Below are positions 12,539 to 22,600 of a stretch of 64,000 bases of DNA, in pieces. Each line of letters begins with the position of its first letter. Position 1 is the first letter of the stretch. Where the stretch lies: the NCBI GenBank assembly GCA_964036665.1, contig OZ038526.1, forward strand, positions 744,001 to 808,000. The letters are read 5' to 3'. Origin of the DNA: Gordius sp. MW1. Lineage: Eukaryota > Nematomorpha > Gordioida > Gordea > Gordiidae. Below the pieces are notes generated by a model, which saw only the letters and a program-made list of their open reading frames with translations, was not told the DNA's origin and made no database searches. Made by a program: the position numbers and the translations under genes.

Positions 12539-12867
12539 CTATTGGCTCGTTTGCAATTGGACTCGATCGCGCGGGTGTATCCGGTCGGGCCATCCATTTT
12601 CATGTCCAACCATTCTCCACTCCAATATTTTCCTTGGTCTCAATTGATCCAAATGTCGATGGTGGTTTCTCCCCACGGCCCTAACTATGTAAGAGCGACA
12701 ACCAAACTTGGCTGTTATAGATCCCTTCGCCCATTTGTTGGGCCCCAAGAACATCCGTACCCACACATTGTCCCCTACGCCGAACGTGCTCGATTTCCCG
12801 CTCTCCGTCCAATGTTGAGGCTCGCTTTTTCGTAATAACTTCCACTCGGTTCTAATTTTCCGCTTTA
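12539..12867 (-). pseudogene. Gypsy integrase C-terminal fragment
   Basis: The frame carries the integrase C-terminal signature: GVGDNVWVRMFLGPNKWAKG, then I-x2-KFGCRSYIV, then RHLDQLRP. This is the GPY/F-type module that follows the DDE core in Ty3/Gypsy Pol. The core and zinc-binding domain are absent; the upstream part of the open frame runs into LTR sequence. Confidence 0.8.
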
Positions 12868-13111
12868 GATAGGGAAAAAGGAATAACACGTGTTGTATGT
12901 CTTTTAATCCACCAGCAAAATAGAACTTAAGCGTACATTACACCTCGTCAGTTATCCTCTACAGTCTACAGTATCTATTTATATATCACTTATATCACCA
13001 ATAAAAATCAGTAAATATTATACAAAATAATCTAGCAATTAAAAATTTTTTTACCCCCCCCCCCCCCCGGAAGTTAAAAATCCCCCCCGGAGCATTCTGA
13101 AAGAAACCCTG

Positions 13112-13325
13112 AGCCGAGGTATCCTGTCTACTTTTGGGTGATGGTCATTTATTTTCGATTGCTGACCATGAAACCATATCCAGCTAAGCGCTTTAACCAC
13201 TTTTCGGCTTCTTCGATACTTCCTTCTTTGTCTCTCCGCATATACAATATCATCGGCATATAGCATATACCACGGAGATGACTTTTGAATGTCTCTCGTT
13301 ATCGTGACCATAATTATGTTAAATA
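13112..13325 (-). pseudogene. LINE RT fragment, upstream half (YADD region)
   Basis: Continuation of the fragment at 10245-10533 after the hAT insertion. Minus-strand reading gives SPWYMLYADDIVYAE, the RT catalytic box, then KVVKALSWIWFHGQQS with frame decay. Same family as 36315-37025. Confidence 0.75.
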
Positions 13326-13613
13326 TAAAGGGATTTAGAGGAGATTATTGATGTAATAATACCTAACGCGGACAATTCATAATATTACAAAATGAAACAA
13401 ATAAAATAGAATTTTCAGAAGCACACTTTCTTGTGTGGAAGATCGTAACCAAAAACCGAGCTACTGCGCAATCTAAAATTTTATTTTACTCCGCTACTTT
13501 TGGCAAGAAAGCATTAGCATTTTATAAATCAAGGGGAAACAGAGCCCTAACGCAGAATACTCACCCAACTTCATTTTACGCCAAAGATCGCCATTTTGAG
13601 AGCTAAATATAAG
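13326..13613. other. Unassigned DNA between LINE fragment and array element
   Basis: No gene or repeat recognised. Confidence 0.3.
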
Positions 13614-13627
13614 ACTCGGGCCTTCGG

Positions 13628-13745
13628 CCCTCGTGGGAAGGGGAGTAGGGGAAGGGGAAGGGGAGTAGGGAAAGGGGAAGGGGAGTAGGGGAAGGGGAGT
13701 AGGGAAGGGGGAAGGGGAGTAGGGGAAGGGAAGGGGGGGGGGGGG
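13628..13745 (+). repeat. G/A tract (GGGGAAGGGGAGTA)n
   Basis: About 118 bases of near-pure purine built of GGGGAAGGGGAGTAGGGGAA-type units. Many G-runs of four suggest G-quadruplex or triplex potential. A shorter version occurs at 33891-33920 in the sister element. Confidence 0.9.
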
Positions 13746-14051
13746 CGACTCATCTATACTCCGTATAAACGTAGCATATTTGCTATGCAATTTATGGGCG
13801 AGAAAGGTAGGAAGGGGCGAGAATGCCTATAGGGGGGTATTAAATGCAAAATAATTAGTTATAGACCCTTGTAGGGGAGGGCATAGGGTAATTATCAATG
13901 TTAACCAGTTCAAAAACGAAAAAAAAATTCGATTTATTTGGCCAATGGTCATTTTTTCCATTGGTCAGTAGCCTGCGGACGATCAAAAAGTCATATTATC
14001 AATGATATTAACAAGAACAAAATATTAATTTAATTTAAAAGAAAAAGTAAT

Positions 14052-14136
14052 TTTGCCCTCTCTCGAGCTTGAACCCGGGATATCCAGGTCATCCTGTTTA
14101 CAAGCCGTGCGCTATAACCCGTCACACCATGCTGGT
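14052..14136 (-). repeat. tRNA-like SINE promoter remnant
   Basis: Minus strand shows an A-box-like TGGTGTGACGG, then about 45 bases later a B-box-like GGTTCAAGCTC with a CCCGGG flank, as in tRNA-derived SINE heads. Clear T-arm-like words TGGGTTCGAATCCCGGAG occur again on the minus strand at about 15535-15555 and 15860-15880, and a decayed one near 16205. No complete cloverleaf, so not called a tRNA gene. Confidence 0.55.
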
Positions 14137-14869
14137 ATTAAAATAGTAGAAGTTATTATGTTATTTATATAGATAATGAAATAATAAAGTTCTGTTTTAT
14201 GTTTAGAAAATCAATATATTTCATCGGTCAGTAGCCAGCGGACGGTCAAAAAGACAAATTATCAATGGTATTAACAAGAACATAATATTAATTTAATTTT
14301 ACAGAAAAAAAATTAAAATAAAAATTCCTTTTAGTTTTAAAAAAGGGCTAAATTCTGAAACTACCCGCCCGATTCGCTCAAAACTTTACCCGTAGGTGCC
14401 CAGGGCGGCCAGGGGTAAAATAGCCTTTTCAGATTCCTAAAATACCTTTTCGTTTTAAAAATATCGGACTTTTCCCGGCCACACGTGCGGTGTAAAATCC
14501 ATAACACGTAGAAAATTTTACTAATTATATAAACTTACGCGCGCCATCTAATAAAGTACAATTCGTGTTTTAATAGTTTAATAGTAGATTGAATTTAATT
14601 AAAAAGAACGGGCTATGATTATACCTTTGAAGGAGGTTTCGAATTTTGTGTTAGTTTCTATCAATATATTGTATCGTAAATTAGAATCTAATACCTATAT
14701 TTTTTTAACTATTACTTTTTAGGTTTTCTATGAAATCACAATCTAATTAAATGAAATACATTAACCCAATAAAAAAATATATATGCATTTATAAGGTTAA
14801 AAATATATATTACATAGTTGGCTGTCTGTTAGACCATCTATAATAAATTTTTAGGTTATATATAAAATT

Positions 14870-15500
14870 TGGCTAATGATCATTTTTTTTCATTGGTCAG
14901 TACCAACAGATACTCTATAAGTCAATGATACAAAAAAAACGGAAAATTTTTTTGATGCTCACTTTGGCCAATGGTCATTTTTTTTCATTGGTCAGCAGCC
15001 AGCGGACGGCCAAAAATTCATATTATCAATGGTATTAACAGGAACAATCATAAGAGTCAAAAAAACGGAAAAAAAATTTCGATTCACAATTTGGCCAATG
15101 GTCATTTTTTTCATTGGTCAGCAGCCAGGACACGGTAAAAGTGGATATAAATTCATAAGAGTCAAAAAAAACGGAAAAAAAATTTCGATTCACACTTTGG
15201 CCAATGGTCATTTTTTTTATTGGTCAGCAGCCAGGACACGGTGAAAGTGAATATAAATTCATAATAGTCAAAAAAAAACGAAAAAAAATTTTCGAATTAC
15301 ATTTTGGCCAATGGTCATTTTTTTCCATTGGTCAGCAGCCAACGGACGGCCAAAAAGTCACAATAGCAATGGTAGTAACAGGAACAATCATAATAGTAAA
15401 AAAAAACGAAAAAAATAATTTCGATACACATTTTGGCCAATGGTCATTTTTTTCCATTGGTCAGCAGCCAGCGGACGGCCAAAAAGTCTTATTATCAATG
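14870..15500 (+). repeat. Tandem CCAAT/ATTGG repeat array 1
   Basis: Units start at about 14871 (decayed), 14966, 15092, 15198, 15303 and 15434; further isolated units at 13940, 15751 and 16080. Unit length alternates near 106 and 126-131 bases. Every unit has CCAATGG, a T-run, then (C)CATTGGTCAG, an inverted CCAAT pair, followed by CAGCCAG and an A-rich spacer. Confidence 0.9.
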
Positions 15501-15884
15501 GTAGTAACAAGAACAATCATAAGAGTCAAAAAAAACTCCGGGATTCGAACCCACAAACTAATTAAATTAATTAAAATTAAAAGTAAACAGCGTGAGAAGA
15601 CATTCGATGCGTGACAAGACATTCGGTGCAAGACCCCGAAGAGCGTTACAATATATAGATAAGGAAACATAGACCCTTGTAGGGGAGGGCATAGGGTAAT
15701 TATCAATGTTAACCAATTCAAAAACGAAAAAAAATTTCGATTTATACTTTGGCCAATGGTCATTTTTTTCATTGGTCAGTAGCCAGCGGACGGCCAAAAG
15801 GTCACATTATCAATGGTATTAACAAGAACTTTAAAAAATAAAAAAAAATTTTACCCTCTCCGGGATTCGAACCCACATTAGTAA

Positions 15885-15980
15885 AGGCATAGGATTTGGT
15901 AAGGGGCACAGGGACCCATATCAGTAAAGGCATAGGCTTTGGTAAGGGGCACAGGGACCCATATCAGTAGAGGCGTAGGC
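15885..15980 (+). repeat. 48-bp direct repeat, two copies plus a partial
   Basis: AGTAAAGGCATAGG(A/C)TTTGG followed by TAAGGGGCACAGGGACCC and ATATC, twice in tandem, with a third start AGTAGAGGCGTAGGCCC. Confidence 0.85.
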
Positions 15981-16312
15981 CCTTGTAGGAAAGGGCATAG
16001 GGTAATTATCAATGTTAACCTATTCAAAGACGAAAAAATATTATAAATTGCACATAGCAATTAAAAATTTCGCTTTATTTGGCCAATGGTCATTTTTTTC
16101 ATTGGTCAGTAGCCAGCGGATGGTCAAAAATTTATATTATCAATGGTATTAACAAGAACAAAATATTAATTTAATTTAAAAAAATTTAAAAAAAAATTCG
16201 TCCTCTCCCTGGCTTGAAGCTGGGATATCCAGGTCACAAAGCTGGCGCCAATAACTTGATGGACGACGGACGACGGACAACCAAAAACGAGCCCATAAAT
16301 TGCATAGCAATT

Positions 16313-17714
16313 AATTACAAATCTTTATCTGACACATGGCCCGTGTTGGCTATTGACATATTTTTATTTATAATATTTTATGCTCGTTTATTGTATATAT
16401 CATGTATCAATTTTACCTAATAAAAGCATACAAAAAAAATAAAAATAAAGAATTGGTGTTAGGCCTTAAGTTAGTTTTTGTGATTATTACCCATTTAACA
16501 TATCAGATTAAATTAAAATTTAATTTAAGAAAAGGACGAGAAAATGCCGATTATGACTGGCACTATTAGAGTGGCCTCATAATTTCTTATATAAAATAAG
16601 CGGGAGGGGGGGGGGGAGGGGTAAAAAATTTCTAGTAAGATAACTTAGCGATTATATTATTTTACAATTAATACTTTTACAATATGTAAATATAACCCCT
16701 TCTATAATCTTTCATGCTTTTGGTATATTGAAAACCTTTCACCCTATTTTATTGCCTAAAATCTATGTAAAAAAGGCCCATGTAAATTTTGTCACCAAAC
16801 TTATAAAATTTAGCTCAAACCTGGTTTAAAAATGTATTCCTCCTAAATTAAGGCGTTTTCGATTCAGGCCATCCTCCCAATAAACCTATTTAATCAAATA
16901 GTGTCGATGCTTAAAATTATTTTTCCAAGGTTATCTTTAAAACGGAAGACAACTTCTAGCCTAACCAGGTATATAAATTGACACCTTTGGGGCAAAATAA
17001 TTTTCCAAAGAGCTGTTAGTAAACAAACTTGTTATTATTTTCTTTCTTTCAAATATCCCAAAAACCCTGGATATTTAGGTCGATAATATAACATATGGTA
17101 AGCATGGCATGAATTAATTTAATCATGTATTTAATAAACATTTATCATTTTTGATGCAAATATAAGTAATAATACCAAAATGAGACGGTCCCAAAAGTGG
17201 GTAAAAACTTATTTCTAAAAGAAGCGCTTCAAAGGTACCGCCGCCTAGCTGTCTACTTTTATTACACAGTGCACAACACCCTAAAATACAAATAAAGAGA
17301 ATATTTATTCTCTACAATTACATATCATCCATCCATACACACACCTGTATTGTATGTGTATATGCAAGTGCTGCTGATTAGTGAATCATAAAAATATGCT
17401 GTGCCTGTGTGTGCTAATGCTATTTGACTGACATATTGCAGGACAGGCCCCTCCCAGTGCTCTTCTTTCATTTTGTTCATATTTATGTTTGGTCACGTTT
17501 GTTTGAAAAGGGTTCAATGAAGTGGAACGTCTCCTTAAATGTAACTATTGAAATGAAAGAAAAAGCTTGCGATTACCATTTATCAAGGTGGGTCTCCAAA
17601 TAACCAGGATTTTAATCTAAGCTAAGTTTATTTTAAGAAAAATTATGATAATTTAGTATGTAAATTTAATATATTTTTTTCCTAGATTATTATTTACTTC
17701 GATATAATACATTC
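16313..17714. other. AT-rich intergenic DNA
   Basis: No gene or repeat end supported; one poly-G block at 16601-16620. Confidence 0.35.
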
Positions 17715-17835
17715 ACGCCTGAAAAAATATAAAACGCGCTATAACAAAACGGATGGCAGCATTGATCCGTGTATGGAAATCGTGTTAAATTTAACGATTT
17801 TTATTGTGATCTTTTGCCTGACAATAAGTACTCTT
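17715..17835 (-). mobile_element. REL-LINE 3' tail fragment
   Basis: Minus strand carries AGGCAAAAGATCACAATAAA followed by AACACGATTTCCATACACGG, ATCAATGC, CATCCGTTTTG and TATAGCGCGTTTTATA. The same order follows the C-terminal codons of the LINE at 53350-53470, so this is a short 5'-truncated insertion of that family. Confidence 0.7.
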
Positions 17836-19614
17836 TCTTTCAAATCTAATGAGACGTTAAATATACACCTAACTTTTCATTTATTTCATTCATCTTCCCT
17901 AAATATGTTTTTATCGCTTCTGTACATTAGACGATTGACCTGTTGCGACAACCAATTAGGGTTAGGGTTATATTAATTGTATAATGTAATATATATTGTA
18001 TTGTATTTAATCTGTTGTATAATATTTATTTTATTGTATTATATTTATGGTATTATATCATATCTATACTATATTATTTTAATTTTTATTTTGCATAATG
18101 ATTATGTTGCAGTCACGTGTTCAATGATCGCGAACTGAAAAATCGCCTAATGAACCAGATTCGTTTTTATGACTAAAGTTATCTCTGATATTAATTAGCA
18201 GACGAAAATTTGGAAAAATAAATCAAAGATGCAAATATTTAAATAAAGTCGTTTTCAAAATGATTTGAAAAACTTTTATTATGTGATTACTATATAAGTT
18301 ATATATCAGATTTTAACAAAACAACCAAGGAAATAATAAATTTTGGAAAACCTCAAATGTGATCTAAATTAGGACTATCTGTAATAACAAATTTCGCTTA
18401 AAAATATTTGTATAGGCAAATTTTAATAAAATTTCTATGAGTACAATCTTGAAAATCCACGTGACTATCAGAGTGTTAAATAAAATAAAAATACTGTCAG
18501 ATGCTAAAAACCATGTAGTAAAACTACATCTAGATTCTACATATAATAGTGATGATTTATGCTTAGTAGGATATTATTAACCCCCATAATAAGGCCATAT
18601 ATTTAAAATACGATTAAATATTTTAAAATTGGAATGACTTATTTTACAAATTATTGACCTTTATCGAATCGCAACACTAATATTGCATGAAAGTGATCAT
18701 TTTGCGCGAAAGCATATGAAGAATCTCGAATGCGACACGAGATGGCTGGATATTATTCCACATCGCGTCGCTACTATAAATCTTAATTATTTTAAACTTA
18801 AGAATTAATGAAAAATATATTAGGAGGATGACAAATAAAGCTTATATCCTCTTTTATAAGGCCTATTGGAGAGAAGGGGTACAACAGCAGTTAGGCTCTC
18901 TCGAACGGAATTATAATGGACAATCATAAATTATAATTTAAAATGCGACCTGCTGCTTATAAGAGTAACTTAAGTCGAATATCCTCTAAATAACACATTA
19001 TTGAGATTTAATAGGTAATTATAGCAAAATTTGTCATTGTGTTTTATTGTAAATCTCCCATATATCTTAATTAAAGGGAGTGCAGTTTGAAAATTGTTGA
19101 AATGGAGACGTGCTTGCATTGACAAACATATATATTTCTATATATTTTAAAGTTTCTCTTAAATTATTTCTACTTTATATATTCTACAAGATTATACCTT
19201 AGACTAACTCTTATGTATTGTAAGATTCTTGTGACATCCAAAAAATTATTTTATATGGGTTTCAGCAAATTTAGATTAGTTAATCGTATAAAAAACGTTC
19301 AAGATATTTAAAAAATATTATAGAATTTATAGTACTCTTTATTGCAGTTATTTTAATCTCAGTGTCCACATATATTAATTTTTAATATATTATATACAAA
19401 AGACGTAAGACATAATATTTATAAAATTTATTAAAGGAGTCCTTAACATTATGCATTAATTATATTTACATACATCTTTGAAGGATTCGCATTAAAATAT
19501 AACTTACAATTTTGGTAATAAATTTAAAATATTAATTTTACAAAGTATTCGTCGCATGTCCAGAGATTTCGTTCTACGAGTATATAATATAACACATTAA
19601 GGGCGAAAGATTGT
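17836..19614. other. AT-rich DNA downstream of NKCC
   Basis: Contains a TATA/TTGTAT-rich low-complexity patch at 17965-18090. Nothing coding recognised. The NKCC 3' UTR must lie at the right edge on the minus strand, but I could not fix its end. Confidence 0.35.
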
Positions 19615-22600
19615 TTAAGAGTAATAAGTGATGACGCTCTGTTGATTCCCTCGCAGAAAAAAGATTGGTGGCATATTTTTGGAAATGATCTCCAACCATG
19701 ACATATACAGGGCCGTGGAAACACTCCCTTTACGGGGCATTGGTAGAATTCTGCAGTAAAGCAATGCAAAATGTTCATTAACAATTATTATCAATTCAAT
19801 CTTTGTTATATAGATGCAAGTATTTCTTCACGATGACAACAGAAGATGTGTCCATGCCTCCTCTAAATCCAAAAATCCTTGAAAATTTCATATAATTACG
19901 GCTAAAATTTCAAAAAAGATTATTTGCCCCTCCCTAAATCATTATTTCTCCCCCCCCCTAAGTCCAATCCTGGCTACGCCCATGGTAAAATCTTAACCCA
20001 CGTAAAATCAAAAATAACGACTTTTAAAGATAAAATGTACAAAATTATAGATAAGTTTACATGACTATGAGATTTGCAGCTAGAGAATGATTAGTGAGCA
20101 TTTCGTGAATTCTGATATGTCTTTGAGTTTTATCCGCCTGTGCTAGATATTCACCATCCGTTACCATGCCAGGCTTATAATTTTTATCGTGTTCATCGGG
20201 TACGCGATACTTTTGGATTATTTCTTGAAATTCTTCCAGGCTAAAACAGACATTTATACCTTATCAAAACTCTATGATAAACTTGTTATTGTTCAATTTA
20301 TCACTATTTAACGTTGCAGCTATGGAATGCACCAAGGGCTTATTCGTTTTACTAATATTTCAATCTACTTTAAACCCGGAAAAATTTGTTAAAATCACCG
20401 GGCCAGATCTACAAAATAGCAAAATAATAAGAATGCGCCGGATTTTGGCCTAGAAGGGTTAAACATTCGAATTTATTTGGCCTTTATATGAATATAAGAA
20501 CAAAGAATGCACACAAAATGGCCTGAAGATTATAAAAAATCTCCTACTATAATATATAAAACTTTTAAATAGGAGTTTATTTACATTATAAAACAAACAA
20601 TATTACAAGTAGGTAGTGTCTGTTATTAACTTTATTTCTGTTACGTTGGTGTGACTTGTTAAAAGCTTACATACAGGTAATATAATTTTAATAATTAAAA
20701 ATAACATTAGCTCTTGTAATTAACTGAAAATCATTTAATTTAATCTTAAATTTACTTAGGATCTTTGCTATATTAAATCAAGTGTTAAAACCTCGCAAAT
20801 ATAATCTAATTAAAAATAATAATAAAAGTTCTCTAGTGTAAAAAACTTTGAGTATTGTAACGAGCTTGATGAAAAAATGGATTTTGTACAATGCAACAAT
20901 TGCAAAGGCATAAATAGGCACTCAATAAAAAGGGAAACATCGCATTTTGTCAATCTAAAAAACTTTTTTCCATGTTGCAGTTGCAGCTTACATTATACAA
21001 AAAAAGAGTTGATTCAAATAATTTTGAACCAACGAAGCGAGTTTTGAATAAATGCCTGCCTGATGCGGCGCATTTTTTTGGTTTTATTTGTAGGCTGGAT
21101 GAGGGCCAACAAATATATTCATGCGAAATTTAGACCCATTCCCTATTTGCATTCGTGGGGTACCGAGGTCAAAAACTAATATATATTAGAAAGCAAAAAA
21201 TTTTCACCAAACACTTCTTGTTAAATAATATACTATTAAAAAATCCTAAATTATAAATAAAGATTTGCAATATTTATATAATTTTTACTTTATAAATTGG
21301 CTGAATAATCTGCCTAATTTATATATTTTAATAAGACTATTTTCAACAAATGTGCTAATTATTTCGGGCATCACCTTATTATAATTTTGACCTGCAGTAA
21401 CTATATTAATATTAAAAAACAAAGTTTGATTCTAATTTCTTAAATTAAAGAATGCATTAATATACCTGGATGGATATGGAGATTTTTCTATATCGGGTAT
21501 TACGATTAAATCTGAATAATCTATCCGAAATTTGTTGAGAAGGGAAGAAAAACTGATGCAGACCAGAAAGAAAATATTTTTTATATAATAAAATTTATGT
21601 AAAATTTAGATAACGTTACTTTTCTTTAACTTTTTCTTGATCTTCCTTTCCATGGGACAATGCAAAAAATCGCATTTTACAATTCTCCCAATGCCTTCTA
21701 TGAGCCAAGATATACGGCAAAAGAACGGTCAATCCTGATTAAATATATATTATAAAAATTATTATTAAATACATTGTTTGTTTTATGCTTGCAATCGGTG
21801 ATTTTGTGGAAAGTTGTATATTTAAAAACTAAAATTTAATTGGTAATTTATAAAAACTATTTAAAATGCTATGCTTCTCCACAGTTCAAAAACGAATCGA
21901 ATTTAAAAACTAGATTTTTAAATAGCGTATTTCCTGCAGCTCTATCCGGACTCTGCATTAGTTTGTACATAGGTTTTATATTTTTTAAGATCTTTATCAA
22001 TAAAACTGGAGGACCTCAGGCAAAAAGAACTATTAAAAATATAATTGAGCATCGTGATTTTCGCAATCTTCAAAATTCGTCATTGCGGAAAACTCTGTAC
22101 TTTTGTAATTAAAAAGGCTTTACATTTTTGGCGCAAACAAAATACAATCTAAGCTGATGTCTGATTTTAAAATGATCGGTGAAACTAAAAACTTAGAGCA
22201 AATGTCTGAAACAACAATATCCTGATCTAAACCTAGGAATATTTATCCGTTTAACTAATGACAGTTTGTCTAGAAGAAATTGCGCTATTAAAATAAGTTT
22301 GCATATCTTGACCCTTGTTACTGAAACTTCAACTAGTGTTTTGTTTGGCCGACCCCTTTGGCTTCAGGTCTGTTTCTCACATTTAGACTAAGCCTAAGGG
22401 TGGATTAATAAAACTATAAAACCTTTGGCATGTTCGTGTTTAATCGACTAAAACCCAAGGCCGATCAAACAAAACGGACCCCTTTTCACAACACTAACTG
22501 TAACTATTTGTGTGTGATAGGGTGCAATTGGAATATTGGAAATCCCAGACAAAACTAATGTGCATTTCTAATTTTCACCTAATTCATGCAATTCCTAATT

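Larger units (their letters stand above)
12059..12965 (-). mobile_element. Internally deleted Ty3/Gypsy retrotransposon
   Basis: Minus-strand order: a truncated LTR copy (12868-12965), integrase C-terminus (12539-12889), polypurine tract, then the 3' LTR (12059-12334). The two LTR pieces share GGAATAACACGTGTTGTATG and AATAGAACTTAAGCGTACAT. Everything from the primer-binding site through gag, protease, RT and RNase H is gone. It lies inside the hAT element and replaces the catalytic part of the hAT transposase. Confidence 0.7.
10534..13111 (+). mobile_element. hAT element with 15-bp TIRs, itself invaded
   Basis: The ends are CAGGGTTTCTTTCAG at 10534-10548 and its perfect inverse CTGAAAGAAACCCTG at 13097-13111. 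Flanking 8-bp target copies are AGCCGAGA (10526-10533) and AGCCGAGG (13112-13119), one mismatch. The insertion interrupts a LINE fragment whose two halves are collinear with the copy at 36 kb. Inside are the N-terminal transposase exons, a LINE fragment and a deleted Gypsy element; the catalytic and dimerisation parts of the transposase are missing, so the element cannot move on its own. Confidence 0.85.
13614..16312. mobile_element. Satellite-bearing element, copy 1
   Basis: It begins with hairpin GGGCCTTCGGCCCTCG, then a GGGGAAGGGGAGTA tract, GACTCATCTATACTCCG, and TTTGCTATGCAATTTATGGG, and ends GAGCCCATAAATTGCATAGC, so the GCTATGCAATTTATGGGC motif is inverted at the two sides. In between are tandem units containing GGCCAATGGTCATTTTTTTC, three blocks of CCCTTGTAGGGGAGGGCATAGG, and tRNA-like pieces. 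The same arrangement occurs at 33869-35760. No coding capacity; the long ORFs here are readings of the repeats. Confidence 0.7.

Noticed and set aside
12494..12835. 113-codon plus-strand ORF
   Set aside because: It is the antisense shadow of the Gypsy integrase tail, whose minus-strand frame carries the recognisable signature.
13494..13790. Proline-rich minus-strand ORFs
   Set aside because: They are translations of the GA/CT tract and disappear outside it.
14870..15500. CRISPR array
   Set aside because: The spacers are not unique but part of the repeat unit, units exceed 100 bases, and the genome is a spliced eukaryotic one.
15535..15560. tRNA gene
   Set aside because: A T-arm-like word is present, but no acceptor, D or anticodon arms can be folded around it.
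15029..15772. Several 70-136 codon ORFs on both strands
   Set aside because: All are in-phase readings of the tandem CCAAT/ATTGG units; the repeat explains their length and similarity. The same holds for 34619-34963.
17955..17972. TTAGGG-like telomeric repeat
   Set aside because: Only two units (also once at 34097); too short to mean an interstitial telomere.
21840..22112. 90-codon plus-strand ORF within NKCC intron 19
   Set aside because: No domain, no acceptor/donor support, opposite strand to the host gene; composition like chance.
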